Below, one piece after another: positions 34,768 through 44,641 of a stretch of DNA of 64,000 nucleotides. The notes under the pieces are model-generated. The model saw only the letters and a program-made list of their open reading frames with translations, made no database searches and was not told where the DNA came from. Within the stretch, counting starts at the first letter, position 1; each line of letters starts with the position of its first letter. The stretch is from Rhodonellum sp041748555 (lineage in GTDB: Bacteria; Bacteroidota; Bacteroidia; Cytophagales; Cyclobacteriaceae), in the NCBI GenBank assembly GCA_041748555.1, contig JBGTDA010000230.1:13853-77852 (forward strand), written 5' to 3'. The translations under genes and the position numbers were made by a program.

Positions 34768-36261
34768 CTATTTATTAAAGAAAGATTCTGCGATAACAAG
34801 CTCTTCGACAACCTGATAATGACTTTCATCCTTTCTTGGAAGATCGGATTTTCCCTGTAAGAATTCATCTACTGCAACAGCAGCTTCTCTACCTTCGGAA
34901 ATTGCCCATACCACCAGAGATTGCCCTCTGCGCATATCACCGGCGAGAAAAACATTCTTTTTGGTACTTTGATAATTTTTGGACTTAGGAAGAGAGTTTT
35001 GCAGTGTCTCAACTCCAAATGATTGTAAGAGTCCGTTTTGGACAGGTCCTGTATATCCTATTGCTATCAGCGCCAGATCGCAAGGAACGGTTTTTTCTGT
35101 CCCTTGTATCTCCACAAACTGCATTCTTCCTTTCTCTTCTTTCCATTCCAAATCCACCAAAACAAGTCCTGTGACTTCCCCTTTTTCATTTCCTACAAAT
35201 TCTTTTGTCAAAATAGAAAATACTCTTTCGGCTCCTTCTTCATGGGAGCTTGAGGATCTAAGGGTCATCGGCCATTCCGGCCAAGGATTTAGTATAGTTC
35301 TTTGAGAAGGGGGCTTAGGCAGCAATTCCAACTGCATAATAGAAGATGCTCCGTGTCGTCGAGAGGTACCAATGCAGTCACTTCCTGTATCTCCACCACC
35401 TATCACGATCACATGTTTACCTTTGGCAGAAATGAGGTTTTCCTTGATTTCTGATCCCACAACCTGATTTTGCTTTGCCAACATTGCCATTGCAAAATGA
35501 ACTCCTTTCAGTTCACTTCCTTTTATTTTCAGTTCACGGGGCTGGGCGGCACCCGTGGACAACACTACAGCATCAAAATTTCGGAGAATATTATCAGCCT
35601 TAACATTAAACCCTACTTCTGTTTCGGTGGAAAGAATCACACCTTCTTTTTTCATGATCTCTACCCGCCGATCAATAACCCATTTCTCCAACTTAAAATC
35701 AGGAATACCATAGCGGAGTAATCCTCCCACTTTGGCATCTTTTTCAAAGACGGTCACTTCATGACCTGCTTGGTTCAGTTGATCAGCGGCAGCTAGTCCT
35801 GCAGGCCCGGATCCTATGACAGCGACTTTTTTGCCTGTCCTTTTTTGGGGAATTCTTGGCTTGATGATACCAAGTTCATAGGCTTTTTCTGCGATGTTTT
35901 TTTCAATCAGCTCAATTGCAACAGGATCCTTATTAATGCCCAATACACAAGATGCCTCACACGGTGCCGGACAGATCCTGCCGGTAAATTCCGGAAAGTT
36001 ATTGGTGCTCTTCAGAATATTGAAAGCCTCTTCCCATTCATCTTGATAAACAGCTTCATTGAATTCAGGAATAACATTTCCAAGCGGACAGCCTTGGTGG
36101 CAGAATGGTATACCGCAATCCATACATCTTGCTGCCTGCTGATTCAGCTTCTGAGCATCAAATGGTTTATAAATCTCTTGATAATCGCCAACCCTTATAT
36201 GTGGAGCCCGGGTTTCCGGAAGCTCCCTTTTATATAATATAAATCCTTCTTTGTTTACCAT
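34768..36261 (-). CDS. gltD: Glutamate synthase small (beta) subunit
   Basis: A 497-residue NADPH-oxidising flavoprotein subunit of GOGAT. The N-terminal Fe-S cysteines are in CMDCGIPFCHQGCPLGN (about 42-58) and GRICPAPCEASCVLG (about 93-107). FAD-binding VAVIGSGPAGLAAAD (about 145-159) and NAD-binding VIVIGGGDTGSDCIG follow. The final FAD contact is FLAGDMRRGQSLVVWAI. It lies one base after the gltB stop, so co-translation is expected. Confidence 0.96.
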   Translation of the reverse strand: MVNKEGFILYKRELPETRAPHIRVGDYQEIYKPFDAQKLNQQAARCMDCGIPFCHQGCPLGNVIPEFNEAVYQDEWEEAFNILKSTNNFPEFTGRICPAPCEASCVLGINKDPVAIELIEKNIAEKAYELGIIKPRIPQKRTGKKVAVIGSGPAGLAAADQLNQAGHEVTVFEKDAKVGGLLRYGIPDFKLEKWVIDRRVEIMKKEGVILSTETEVGFNVKADNILRNFDAVVLSTGAAQPRELKIKGSELKGVHFAMAMLAKQNQVVGSEIKENLISAKGKHVIVIGGGDTGSDCIGTSRRHGASSIMQLELLPKPPSQRTILNPWPEWPMTLRSSSSHEEGAERVFSILTKEFVGNEKGEVTGLVLVDLEWKEEKGRMQFVEIQGTEKTVPCDLALIAIGYTGPVQNGLLQSFGVETLQNSLPKSKNYQSTKKNVFLAGDMRRGQSLVVWAISEGREAAVAVDEFLQGKSDLPRKDESHYQVVEELVIAESFFNK

Positions 36262-36262
36262 T

Positions 36263-39200
36263 TTATACTAATGTTTTTGCTGTTTCCAAAGCATGAACCC
36301 TCAGGACTTCTTTATAATCCCGTGGTATCACTTTGACAAAACTCTCCCTGCTTTCATTCCAATTTTCAAGAAATTTGGTTGCTAACTGGCTTTTGGTATA
36401 TCTTTCATGATTTATGAGATGACTTTTTATGGTGACAAAGTCATCTTCATTCAGAGGGTCCATATCCACCATTTCAGGATTTATCAAATGCAGATAATCC
36501 TTTAGGATGTAGGCAATTCCTCCACTCATACCGGCCGCAAAATTTCTTCCTATCTCCCCTAGATTGATCACCAATCCTCCTGTCATATACTCACAGCCGT
36601 GGTCTCCGATGCCTTCCACTACAGCTTGGACACCTGAATTTCTTACCCCGAATCTTTCACCACCTTTTCCGTTGATGTAGGCTTCTCCCGAAGTAGCTCC
36701 ATAGAAGGCCACATTACCGATGATGATATTTTCTTCTGCTGGAAAATGGGAATTTCTACTGGGGTATATAATCAGCTTTCCTCCTGAAAGACCTTTTCCA
36801 AAATAATCATTAGCTTCCCCTTCCAGCTCAAAACTCACCCCTTTTGCAAGAAAACCGCCGAAGGTTTGGCCCGCTGAACCAATAAATTTAAATTTGATGG
36901 TATCTTCAGGTAAACCCGGGCTTCCATATATTTTAGATATTTCGTTGGAAAGCATTGCCCCCACAGTTCTGTCCGTGTTTTTAATCTGAAAGTTTCCTGT
37001 GACGGGATTTGCCTGTTCCAAGGCGGGCAGCGCTTCTTTAATAAGACTCCTATCCAGAACATTTTTAAGTCCAAAACTTTGGTCAATTTGCTTGTAAATA
37101 CCTACATGATCCGGTACCTCCACTTTGTGGAAGATCGGGCTCAAATCTAATTTATCCCATTTCCAATGGTTCATATGAGCTGTGGCTTTCAGTACATCAC
37201 TCTGTCCCACCATTTCATTGATCGTGCGGAAACCGAGAGACGCCATTATTTCCCTTAAATCCTCCACCAGAAACTGGAAGAAATTAACCACATGATCAGG
37301 TTGTCCGGTAAACAGTTTTCTTAGCTCGGGATTCTGGGTAGCAACTCCGACAGGGCACGTATTCAAATGGCATTTCCGCATCATGATACATCCTTCTACC
37401 ACCAATGCACCTGTGGATATTCCCCATTCTTCAGCTCCCAATAAAGTAGCAATGGCTATGTCCCTTCCTGTTCGGAGCTGTCCATCGGTCTGTAGAACAA
37501 CTCTGCTTCGAAGGTTGTTTTTCACCAAAGTCTGATGTGCCTCCGAAAGTCCAAGTTCCCATGGAAGTCCGGCATGTCTGATAGAGCTCAAAGGTGATGC
37601 TCCCGTGCCTCCATCGGCCCCTGAAATCAGTATAACATCTGCCTGTGCTTTGGCAACTCCTGCGGCTACAGTACCGACGCCTGCCTGGGAAACCAGTTTT
37701 ACATTGATGCGAGCCTTGCGGTTAGCATTTTTTAAGTCGTAAATAAGCTGTGCAAGGTCTTCGATAGAATAAATATCATGATGAGGTGGCGGAGAAATGA
37801 GACCCACTCCGGGAGTTGAATGTCTAACTCTTCCGATCCAATCGTCCACTTTATGCCCGGGCAACTGACCTCCTTCACCGGGTTTGGCTCCCTGGGCCAT
37901 TTTAATCTGAAGCTCTGCAGCGTTAGTAAGATAATTGCTGGTGACCCCGAATCTTCCTGAAGCGACTTGTTTGATTGCGGACCGTTCCCAGTCCCCGTTT
38001 TCCTTTATTTGAAAACGCACCTCATCTTCTCCACCTTCACCGCTGTTGCTTTTTGCACCGATTCGGTTCATTGCTATTGCCAAGGTGCTGTGTGCTTCAT
38101 GGGAAATGGATCCGAAAGACATTGCCCCGGTTGCAAATCTTTTCAAGATGGTTTCCATTGGTTCTACTTCTTCTATAGGAATGGAAATCCTCTTCTTGAA
38201 TTCAAACAGACCCCTTAGAGTAAAGGCGTCTTTCGTCTGGATATTAATTTTTTCAGCAAACTTCTTGTATAAAGCGTAATCGTTCAGCCTTGTGGATTTT
38301 TGCAATAGATGGATGGTTTCAGGATTGAAAAGGTGTTTTTCGCCTCTTCTTTTCCATTGGTAAACCCCACCTGTTTCCAAAATGGGGCTTTCTGTATGAT
38401 ATGCCGCATGATGCCGGATCAAAACCTCCTCGGCCAACTCATCGAAAGATATTCCACTGATTCTGCTGACAGTTCCATTGAAACACCTGTCAATAACCTC
38501 AGGCCCAAGACCAATTGCCTCGAAAATCTGAGATCCCTGATAAGATTGTAAGGTACTTATACCCATTTTGGAAAGAACTTTTAAAAGTCCTTTGCCTATG
38601 GCTGACTGATAGTTTTGGAAAAGCTGCTTTTGTGGAATTTCTTCAGAAAGAAATCCTTTTTCATTCAGGTTCAACAACGATTCAAGAGCCAGATAAGGAT
38701 TGATAGCCGAAGCTCCATATCCAATAACTGTTGCAAAATGATGGGTCTCACGAATATCTCCACCTTCCACGACCAAGCCTGCCCTGGTTCTGAGCTTTTT
38801 CTTGATCAAGTGATGGTGTACTGCACCTATGGCCAGGAGAGAAGGAATGGGGGCCTTCTCTGCCGTGCTGTTTCTGTCAGAAATAATGAGAATGTTTTTT
38901 CCTGCATAGATCGCCCCTTCTGCCTGACGGCAAAGTTGATTCAATGCTTCCAGTAATCTGCCGGGCTGATGGTCTGTATCAAAATGTGCGCAAAGCGTCA
39001 CTGACCGATAACCCTGATCTTCTAGGTGTTTTATTTTTTCGAGATCCTCATTTAATAATACAGGTTGGGAAATATGAATCTGACGGGTATGGCGAGGACT
39101 TTGCTCTAATATATTATGGCTTTCCCCAATCCTGGTAAACAGTGACATCACCAACCTTTCTCTTATAGGATCGATTGGGGGATTACTTACCTGGGCAAAA

Positions 39201-40753
39201 AGTTGCTTAAAGTAATTGGATATATGTTGGCTTTGTTTGGACAATACCGCCAAGGGAGTATCAGCACCCATTGAACCGATAGGTTCATATGCTGTATCCC
39301 CCATAGGAGATAAGATCATCTTCAATTCTTCAGATGTATAGCCGAAAATTGTCTGCCTTATTTTGATCCCTTCTGTTGTATACGGTTGATTCAAAATCTG
39401 TGGATCGGGCATTATCCTTAGTTTTAGTCGCTCTTTTCTGACCCAATCAAAATAGGGTTTATTATCACATACCGTGGCCTTCACTTCATCATCAAAAGAG
39501 ATTTTGCCTTTTTCCAGATCCACCCAAAGCATCCTTCCGGGACTGATTCTTCCCTTTTCTTTTATCGTTGCTTCTCTTACAGGAAGTGACCCTGCCTCAG
39601 AAGTCAAAATGAGCCTGTCATCTGTGGTGGTACAATATCTCAAAGGCCTTAAACCGTTTCTATCCAAAGTTGCCCCTATTGATCTGCCATCAGTAAATAA
39701 AAGAGCGGCAGGTCCGTCCCATGGCTCCATTAAAGCTGCATGAAATTTATAAAAGGCTTTTCGATCCTTGTCCATCATCTGATTATCTTGCCAGGCTTCC
39801 GGTACGAGCATCATCATCACATGTGGCAAAGTTCTACCGCTCAACGTTAACAGCTCAACCAATGCATCAAGATTTGCGGAATCAGAATGATGTTTATTTG
39901 TGATCGGCATCAGTTTTTGAAGCTCATCATCTGTAAAGTGAATGGATCTCATAAGAGATTCCTTCGACTTCATTTTATTGACGTTTCCCCGGATGGTATT
40001 GATTTCGCCGTTGTGTGATAAATACCTGAAAGGTTGTGCCAGCCTCCAATTTGGAAAGGTATTGGTAGAAAACCGGGAATGAACAATCGCCAGAGCTGAT
40101 GTAATCTTATTGTTCTGAAGATCTTTATAAAACGGCAAAACCTGATCTGTCCTCAACTGACCTTTGTAGATCATGGTAAATGAACTCAAACTGGCAAAGT
40201 AAAATGCATTGTTTACCCCGGGAATGTTTTGATTGATCACATGCGTGGCATAATTGCGCAACACGTAAAGCTTGCGCTCCAGATCTATTCCTTTTATGTT
40301 GTCTTTATGGTTTACAAATACCTGTTCTATAACAGGCATTACTTCCAAAGCACCGGATCCGGGGACAGTTTCATCCACAGGAACTTCCCGGTAGCCGATC
40401 AGAATAAAGCCTAGTTCTTTTATTATCTGATTTAATTCAGTTTTTGATTTTTTATATAGTTGCTTGTTTTTTGGAAAAAATGTCATGCCTACTCCATAAC
40501 TCCCTGCTTCCGGAAGAATAAAGCCCGACCTTGATGTTACTTCCTTAAGAAAAGGATGAGGAAGCTGGATCAATATTCCCGCTCCGTCTCCCGTCTTTGG
40601 ATCACTTCCTCTTCCCCCACGATGCTCCATATTGCCCAGCATAAACAAGGCATCATTGATAGTATCATGGGTTTTGTTTCCCTTCACGTTTATAACCGCT
40701 CCTATACCGCAGGAATCATGTTCAAATTCTGCCCGATATAATCCTTCGTTCAT
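36263..40753 (-). CDS. gltB: Glutamate synthase large (alpha) subunit
   Basis: A 1496-residue subunit that, with GltD, makes two glutamates from glutamine and 2-oxoglutarate. The catalytic Cys15 of the class II amidotransferase is in HDSCGIGAV after a short propeptide that must be removed. The central and FMN domains (about 860-1220) show GAISHEAH-like GSISHEAHSTLAIAMNR and ADVILISGADGGTGASPL. The 3Fe-4S cysteines are in CIMMRKCHLNTCPVG. The C-terminal beta-helix domain is complete. First gene of the gltBD operon. Confidence 0.97.
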   Translation of the reverse strand: MNEGLYRAEFEHDSCGIGAVINVKGNKTHDTINDALFMLGNMEHRGGRGSDPKTGDGAGILIQLPHPFLKEVTSRSGFILPEAGSYGVGMTFFPKNKQLYKKSKTELNQIIKELGFILIGYREVPVDETVPGSGALEVMPVIEQVFVNHKDNIKGIDLERKLYVLRNYATHVINQNIPGVNNAFYFASLSSFTMIYKGQLRTDQVLPFYKDLQNNKITSALAIVHSRFSTNTFPNWRLAQPFRYLSHNGEINTIRGNVNKMKSKESLMRSIHFTDDELQKLMPITNKHHSDSANLDALVELLTLSGRTLPHVMMMLVPEAWQDNQMMDKDRKAFYKFHAALMEPWDGPAALLFTDGRSIGATLDRNGLRPLRYCTTTDDRLILTSEAGSLPVREATIKEKGRISPGRMLWVDLEKGKISFDDEVKATVCDNKPYFDWVRKERLKLRIMPDPQILNQPYTTEGIKIRQTIFGYTSEELKMILSPMGDTAYEPIGSMGADTPLAVLSKQSQHISNYFKQLFAQVSNPPIDPIRERLVMSLFTRIGESHNILEQSPRHTRQIHISQPVLLNEDLEKIKHLEDQGYRSVTLCAHFDTDHQPGRLLEALNQLCRQAEGAIYAGKNILIISDRNSTAEKAPIPSLLAIGAVHHHLIKKKLRTRAGLVVEGGDIRETHHFATVIGYGASAINPYLALESLLNLNEKGFLSEEIPQKQLFQNYQSAIGKGLLKVLSKMGISTLQSYQGSQIFEAIGLGPEVIDRCFNGTVSRISGISFDELAEEVLIRHHAAYHTESPILETGGVYQWKRRGEKHLFNPETIHLLQKSTRLNDYALYKKFAEKINIQTKDAFTLRGLFEFKKRISIPIEEVEPMETILKRFATGAMSFGSISHEAHSTLAIAMNRIGAKSNSGEGGEDEVRFQIKENGDWERSAIKQVASGRFGVTSNYLTNAAELQIKMAQGAKPGEGGQLPGHKVDDWIGRVRHSTPGVGLISPPPHHDIYSIEDLAQLIYDLKNANRKARINVKLVSQAGVGTVAAGVAKAQADVILISGADGGTGASPLSSIRHAGLPWELGLSEAHQTLVKNNLRSRVVLQTDGQLRTGRDIAIATLLGAEEWGISTGALVVEGCIMMRKCHLNTCPVGVATQNPELRKLFTGQPDHVVNFFQFLVEDLREIMASLGFRTINEMVGQSDVLKATAHMNHWKWDKLDLSPIFHKVEVPDHVGIYKQIDQSFGLKNVLDRSLIKEALPALEQANPVTGNFQIKNTDRTVGAMLSNEISKIYGSPGLPEDTIKFKFIGSAGQTFGGFLAKGVSFELEGEANDYFGKGLSGGKLIIYPSRNSHFPAEENIIIGNVAFYGATSGEAYINGKGGERFGVRNSGVQAVVEGIGDHGCEYMTGGLVINLGEIGRNFAAGMSGGIAYILKDYLHLINPEMVDMDPLNEDDFVTIKSHLINHERYTKSQLATKFLENWNESRESFVKVIPRDYKEVLRVHALETAKTLV

Positions 40754-41155
40754 TATATTTAGATTTAATGGGTTTAATATTTAAGATGCAAAATTTACAA
40801 AAAAAAATCTTTCTATTAAAATTCGTGCAACAAATGAGCCGAAAAAATAAATAGTTAGCACACAATTAAGCCAATATTTACCATTAATTAAAAATATATG
40901 TTGATTCCTTTTTTGTTTGAAAACAATGATATTTTAGATAAATATTCCCCACCGGGTTAAAAAACCAATTGAATAACTTTGATATTTGGAAGAATTTGAA
41001 AATTTCGGTTGGAATTTGAAAAGATGAATTTTTTTTGAAATTATTTTTTATAAAAAGTATTTTTTTGAGTTTAGAACCTCCTCTAAAAAACTTGCAGCAA
41101 ATTTTATTTTGTTATTCAATGATTTGATTGTTTTTATTAGGTATAAAAAATTCCA
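40754..41155. other. 402-base AT-rich gap upstream of gltB
   Basis: No gene or repeat is seen. It must hold the gltB promoter: the minus-strand bases about 40790-40800 read TAAATTTTG, close to the Bacteroidota -7 box but with one base too many in the spacer. The rest is A/T-rich without recognisable structure. Confidence 0.5.
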
Positions 41156-42505
41156 TCAATCCACATTATGGCCGATGTTACCCTTATCGTCATTGGTAAG
41201 ATGAACCTTCACCTTTTTGATCTTTCTGGTATCCACAGAAAGGACGGTAAATTCGATGTTTTCGAACAAAATCTTTGTCCCGTTTTTAGGAAAACTCGAG
41301 TTGATCTCCAATAGAAGTCCTCCCAAGGATTCACTTTCTCCTTTTACTTCTTCAAAGGCCTGAGAGTCAAGTTCCAGTTTTTTACAAAAATCATTCAAAG
41401 AAATTTTTCCTTCAAACACATATGTCTGCGGGTCAAGCTTTTTATAATAGAAATCTTCGGCATCATCAAACTCATCGTTTATTTCTCCGATAATTTCCTC
41501 AATCAGATCTTCTAATGTTACAAGCCCCGAGGTGCCTCCATATTCGTCAACAACTATTGCCATATGGACTCTTCTGTTCTGAAAGTCCTTTAGAAGAGAG
41601 TCGACTTTTTTATTCTCAGGAACAAAAAACCCTTTTCTTACAAGCTTCTGCCATTCAAAATCTTCCTGATTTTCTATGTATGGCAAGAGGTCTTTGATAT
41701 AGAGAATACCCTCGATATTATCGATAGTTTCGGTGTAAACAGGAATCCTGGAATATCCGCTTTTATTGATTTTATCCATCAGTTCATGAAAATCCATTTC
41801 AGTATCCACAGCTGTGATATCCATCCGGGATTTCATAACCTGCTTTACGGTAAGGGTCCCAAAATTAACAATTCCTTTCAAAATGTCCTTCTCCTCCTCA
41901 GTAGCATCATCAGCAGTCATTTCTAGAGCCTGATGCAATTCATCCACAGATAAAGTATACCCCTTTTTTTGAATCCTTCTTTCAATAACATTACTGATTG
42001 ACATAAGAAATAATGACAGCGGTTTTAAAAGAATCGAGAAAAAGAAAATATAAGGTGCCATCATCAATGAAAAGGTCAATTTGGCATTAGTGGCATATAC
42101 TTTAGGGACGATTTCCCCAAAGAAAACAATAGCAAAAGTCACCACAACAGTCTGTATTGCTATTATCAACACCCCGGTGGCATCCAACCCAAAAAGAGTC
42201 CAGAATACAAATGTGGTCAAAGTGACTATTCCTACATTTATGAGGTTATTAAGAATTAAGATGGTGCTTAAAAGCTGCTGAGGAGACTCTACCAGCTGGA
42301 TTACTTTTGAAACCCTTTTGTCTGCCTGTTGATCCATTCCTGCTATATCACCTGAATCAAGTGAAAAATATGCAACTTCCGACCCGGATACAAGCCCTGA
42401 ACAGATCAACAGTAAAATAAAAATCAATCCATTAATCAATAAATAGCTGGCAGAAACTGAATTCATTTCTGCCAGTAATAGTAAACCGGGATAGGGGTCG
42501 TCCAT
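41156..42505 (-). CDS. gldE: Gliding-motility-associated CNNM/CorC-like protein GldE
   Basis: A 449-residue membrane protein. A DUF21 (CNNM) membrane domain covers about residues 15-195. A CBS pair (about 210-330) contains VKQVMKSRMDITAVD and VVDEYGGTSGLVTLEDLIEEIIGEI. A transporter-associated C-terminal domain is last. Placement after mutY and ssb matches the gldE locus of gliding Bacteroidota, which is the main reason for the name. General CNNM proteins move magnesium or other ions. The ATG at 42505 is preferred to the TTG just before it. The usual partner gldD does not follow. Confidence 0.8.
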   Translation of the reverse strand: MDDPYPGLLLLAEMNSVSASYLLINGLIFILLLICSGLVSGSEVAYFSLDSGDIAGMDQQADKRVSKVIQLVESPQQLLSTILILNNLINVGIVTLTTFVFWTLFGLDATGVLIIAIQTVVVTFAIVFFGEIVPKVYATNAKLTFSLMMAPYIFFFSILLKPLSLFLMSISNVIERRIQKKGYTLSVDELHQALEMTADDATEEEKDILKGIVNFGTLTVKQVMKSRMDITAVDTEMDFHELMDKINKSGYSRIPVYTETIDNIEGILYIKDLLPYIENQEDFEWQKLVRKGFFVPENKKVDSLLKDFQNRRVHMAIVVDEYGGTSGLVTLEDLIEEIIGEINDEFDDAEDFYYKKLDPQTYVFEGKISLNDFCKKLELDSQAFEEVKGESESLGGLLLEINSSFPKNGTKILFENIEFTVLSVDTRKIKKVKVHLTNDDKGNIGHNVD

Positions 42506-42568
42506 CAATATTTTAAAATATAATCACAAAATTAATCAATTCTTGACCACAATATCAAAAATTCCCTA

Positions 42569-43024
42569 TCAGAATGGTAAATCATCGTCTTCAGAGCTGC
42601 TTTCCACAGGCTGCTGATTTGTCTTGGCATTGGACGCTGAATTTGAATAATTACCCCCTCCCTGCTGATCAGACGAATTATTGGAACCTTCTGGTCTTCC
42701 TCCAAGCATGGTAAAACTCAACACCCTTATCTTTACTTTTTTTCTGTTGTTACCTTGATCATCCTGCCAGGTATCAGTTTTAATCTTTCCCTCTACGAAA
42801 AGTTGCATACCTTTTTTAAGATATTGTTCTGCAATTCTGGCCTGTGCATCCCACATTTCCAGATCATGCCATTCGGTATTTTCTACCCTGTTCCCGCTTC
42901 GGTCTTTATAGACCTCAGTTGTAGCCAATCCTACATTTGCCACTACCTTATCTCCCTCAAGGTGTTTCACCTCAGGATCTGCACCCAAATTACCAACTAA
43001 AATCACTTTATTTACTCCTGCCAT
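42569..43024 (-). CDS. ssb: Single-stranded DNA-binding protein
   Basis: A 151-residue protein with the OB-fold starting MAGVNKVILVGNLGADPEVK. The core reads NTEWHDLEMWDAQARIAEQYLKKGMQLFVEGK, followed by a flexible glycine/asparagine/glutamine-rich linker. The acidic interaction tip SSSEDDDLPF is present. It protects single-stranded DNA and recruits replication and repair proteins. It lies between mutY and gldE on the minus strand. Confidence 0.97.
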   Translation of the reverse strand: MAGVNKVILVGNLGADPEVKHLEGDKVVANVGLATTEVYKDRSGNRVENTEWHDLEMWDAQARIAEQYLKKGMQLFVEGKIKTDTWQDDQGNNRKKVKIRVLSFTMLGGRPEGSNNSSDQQGGGNYSNSASNAKTNQQPVESSSEDDDLPF

Positions 43025-43075
43025 TTTCTTAAATTATTTAAAGGGTTAAAAAAAATTCAATTTTCAATTTAGGGA

Positions 43076-44149
43076 TTATTTCTCGCCGTTCAAAAATTTT
43101 AGTATCAACCTGGGTTTTCCTAAACTTTCGAGTTTTTGCCTATCAACCAGAAAATACCTGCGTTGTCGCACCCAGTTTTGGAGCTCCTCCTTATGATCTT
43201 TTTTGATATCAAATGACACAAAATTGGCAAATATTCTCTGGTGAGTAAGAATATGCTTAAAAGTCAATTCCGGATTAAAATTTATTTTAGGATTTAAAAA
43301 TTCCAATTCTTTAAAATAAATAAAATCTGCCGGATCCCGGATTACCTGAATATTATTCTCCTCAAGCGGAAAATCATAAAGCCCTTCCCAAATATCCCCT
43401 GTTCCTCTCTTTTTTATTACCACCTCATTCTCACATTGGATATGAGCATAGGTAAAGTACCTTACCTTTATTTTAACCCTGTTTTCCTTTACAGGCAGCA
43501 GCCCTACTGCATTGTTATTATAGGCATAGCAGTTTTTTTTGAAAATACAGTTTTCACAATCAGGGTTTTTTGGCTTACACTTCAGAGAACCAAATTCCAT
43601 GATGGCCTGATTGAATTCACCTGGCTGATTGAAAGGAATAAGTGAATTGGCCAATTCTTCAAATTCTTTTTTTGCGGAAGGGCTTCCGATATCTGCTGTT
43701 ATTCCAAAATACCGGCTAAGGATCCGGAATACATTTCCATCCACCACCGCCACGGGTTGGTCAAAAGCGAAAGAAGCAATAGCTGCGGCAGTATAATTTC
43801 CCACCCCCTTCAATTTCAAAAGTTCTTCATAGGAACCGGGAAATTTGCCTTGATATTTATTCACAACATCTTTGGCGCACTGATGAAGATTGCGAGCCCT
43901 ACTATAATAACCCAACCCCTGCCAGAGCCTCAAAACCTCATCAGGGGAGGCATCTGCCAGATCTTGCACCGTTGGAAAATTGTTCAGGAATTTTTGGAAA
44001 TAGGGCAGACCTTGGGCCACCCGTGTCTGCTGCAGAATGACTTCTGACAACCAAATGATATACGGTTGTTTTGTGTTCCTCCAAGGTAAATCTCTTTTAT
44101 AAATGGAATACCAATCCAACAATTTATAGGTAAAGTGGTCTTTAATCAA
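43076..44149 (-). CDS. mutY: A/G-specific adenine DNA glycosylase
   Basis: A 357-residue base-excision enzyme removing adenine opposite 8-oxoguanine. The helix-hairpin-helix with LKGVGNYTAAAIASF and catalytic Asp in VVDGNVFRIL are present (about 110-143). The 4Fe-4S ligands are in CKPKNPDCENCIFKKNC (about 192-208). The C-terminal NUDIX-like recognition domain is present. No early ATG exists, so the TTG at 44149 is the probable start. Divergent from the HU gene. Confidence 0.93.
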   Translation of the reverse strand: MIKDHFTYKLLDWYSIYKRDLPWRNTKQPYIIWLSEVILQQTRVAQGLPYFQKFLNNFPTVQDLADASPDEVLRLWQGLGYYSRARNLHQCAKDVVNKYQGKFPGSYEELLKLKGVGNYTAAAIASFAFDQPVAVVDGNVFRILSRYFGITADIGSPSAKKEFEELANSLIPFNQPGEFNQAIMEFGSLKCKPKNPDCENCIFKKNCYAYNNNAVGLLPVKENRVKIKVRYFTYAHIQCENEVVIKKRGTGDIWEGLYDFPLEENNIQVIRDPADFIYFKELEFLNPKINFNPELTFKHILTHQRIFANFVSFDIKKDHKEELQNWVRQRRYFLVDRQKLESLGKPRLILKFLNGEK

Positions 44150-44235
44150 AATGTATGAAATTTATTCTATTAATGAATCGTTAAACAAATGAAGCTAATT
44201 TTAGCCATTTTGTTTTTATATTGAAATGGTTAGTG

Positions 44236-44243
44236 TAAATTTG
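44236..44243 (+). promoter_or_regulatory. Bacteroidota -7 promoter box for the HU gene
   Basis: TAAATTTG matches TAnnTTTG exactly. A TTTG at 44209-44212, 23 bases upstream, could be the -33 element. The GTG start of the HU gene is at 44311. Confidence 0.55.
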
Positions 44244-44310
44244 CAGTCCCAAAAATAGTTGGTTAATAGGTCGTTAAGCTTATTCAATAACAAATTAAAC
44301 ATAATTCACA

Positions 44311-44619
44311 GTGACTAAAGCAGAAGTAATCACCAAAATTTCGGACAAGACAGGAATTCAAAAAGATGATGTAACTCAAACCGTTGAGGCATTCTTCAAA
44401 GTTGTAAAAGATTCCATGGCAGATGGAGACAATATTTATGTAAGAGGTTTTGGCAGCTTCATCAATAAAAAGAGAGCTAAAAAAATCGCCAGAAACATCT
44501 CTAAAAACACTGCCATTGTGATTGAGGAACACTATGTTCCTGCATTCAAGCCTTCTAAGGTTTTTATTGAAAAAATCAAGAACAGTAAGAAAATTAAAGA
44601 ACTGGCCCCTCAGGATTAA
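44311..44619 (+). CDS. HU/IHF-family DNA-binding protein
   Basis: A 102-residue nucleoid protein starting at GTG 44311 (MTKAEVITKISDKTGIQKDDV). The arm and core segments VRGFGSFINKKRAKKIARNISKN and PAFKPSKVFIEKI are typical of the family. Residues 85-102 are a short charged tail. It bends DNA; whether it works as HU homodimer or IHF subunit is not decidable. First gene of a plus-strand run with the TPR protein, a tiny basic protein and RNase G. Confidence 0.92.
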   Translation: MTKAEVITKISDKTGIQKDDVTQTVEAFFKVVKDSMADGDNIYVRGFGSFINKKRAKKIARNISKNTAIVIEEHYVPAFKPSKVFIEKIKNSKKIKELAPQD

Positions 44620-44641
44620 CCATTAGGTGCCGGTTTGACTT

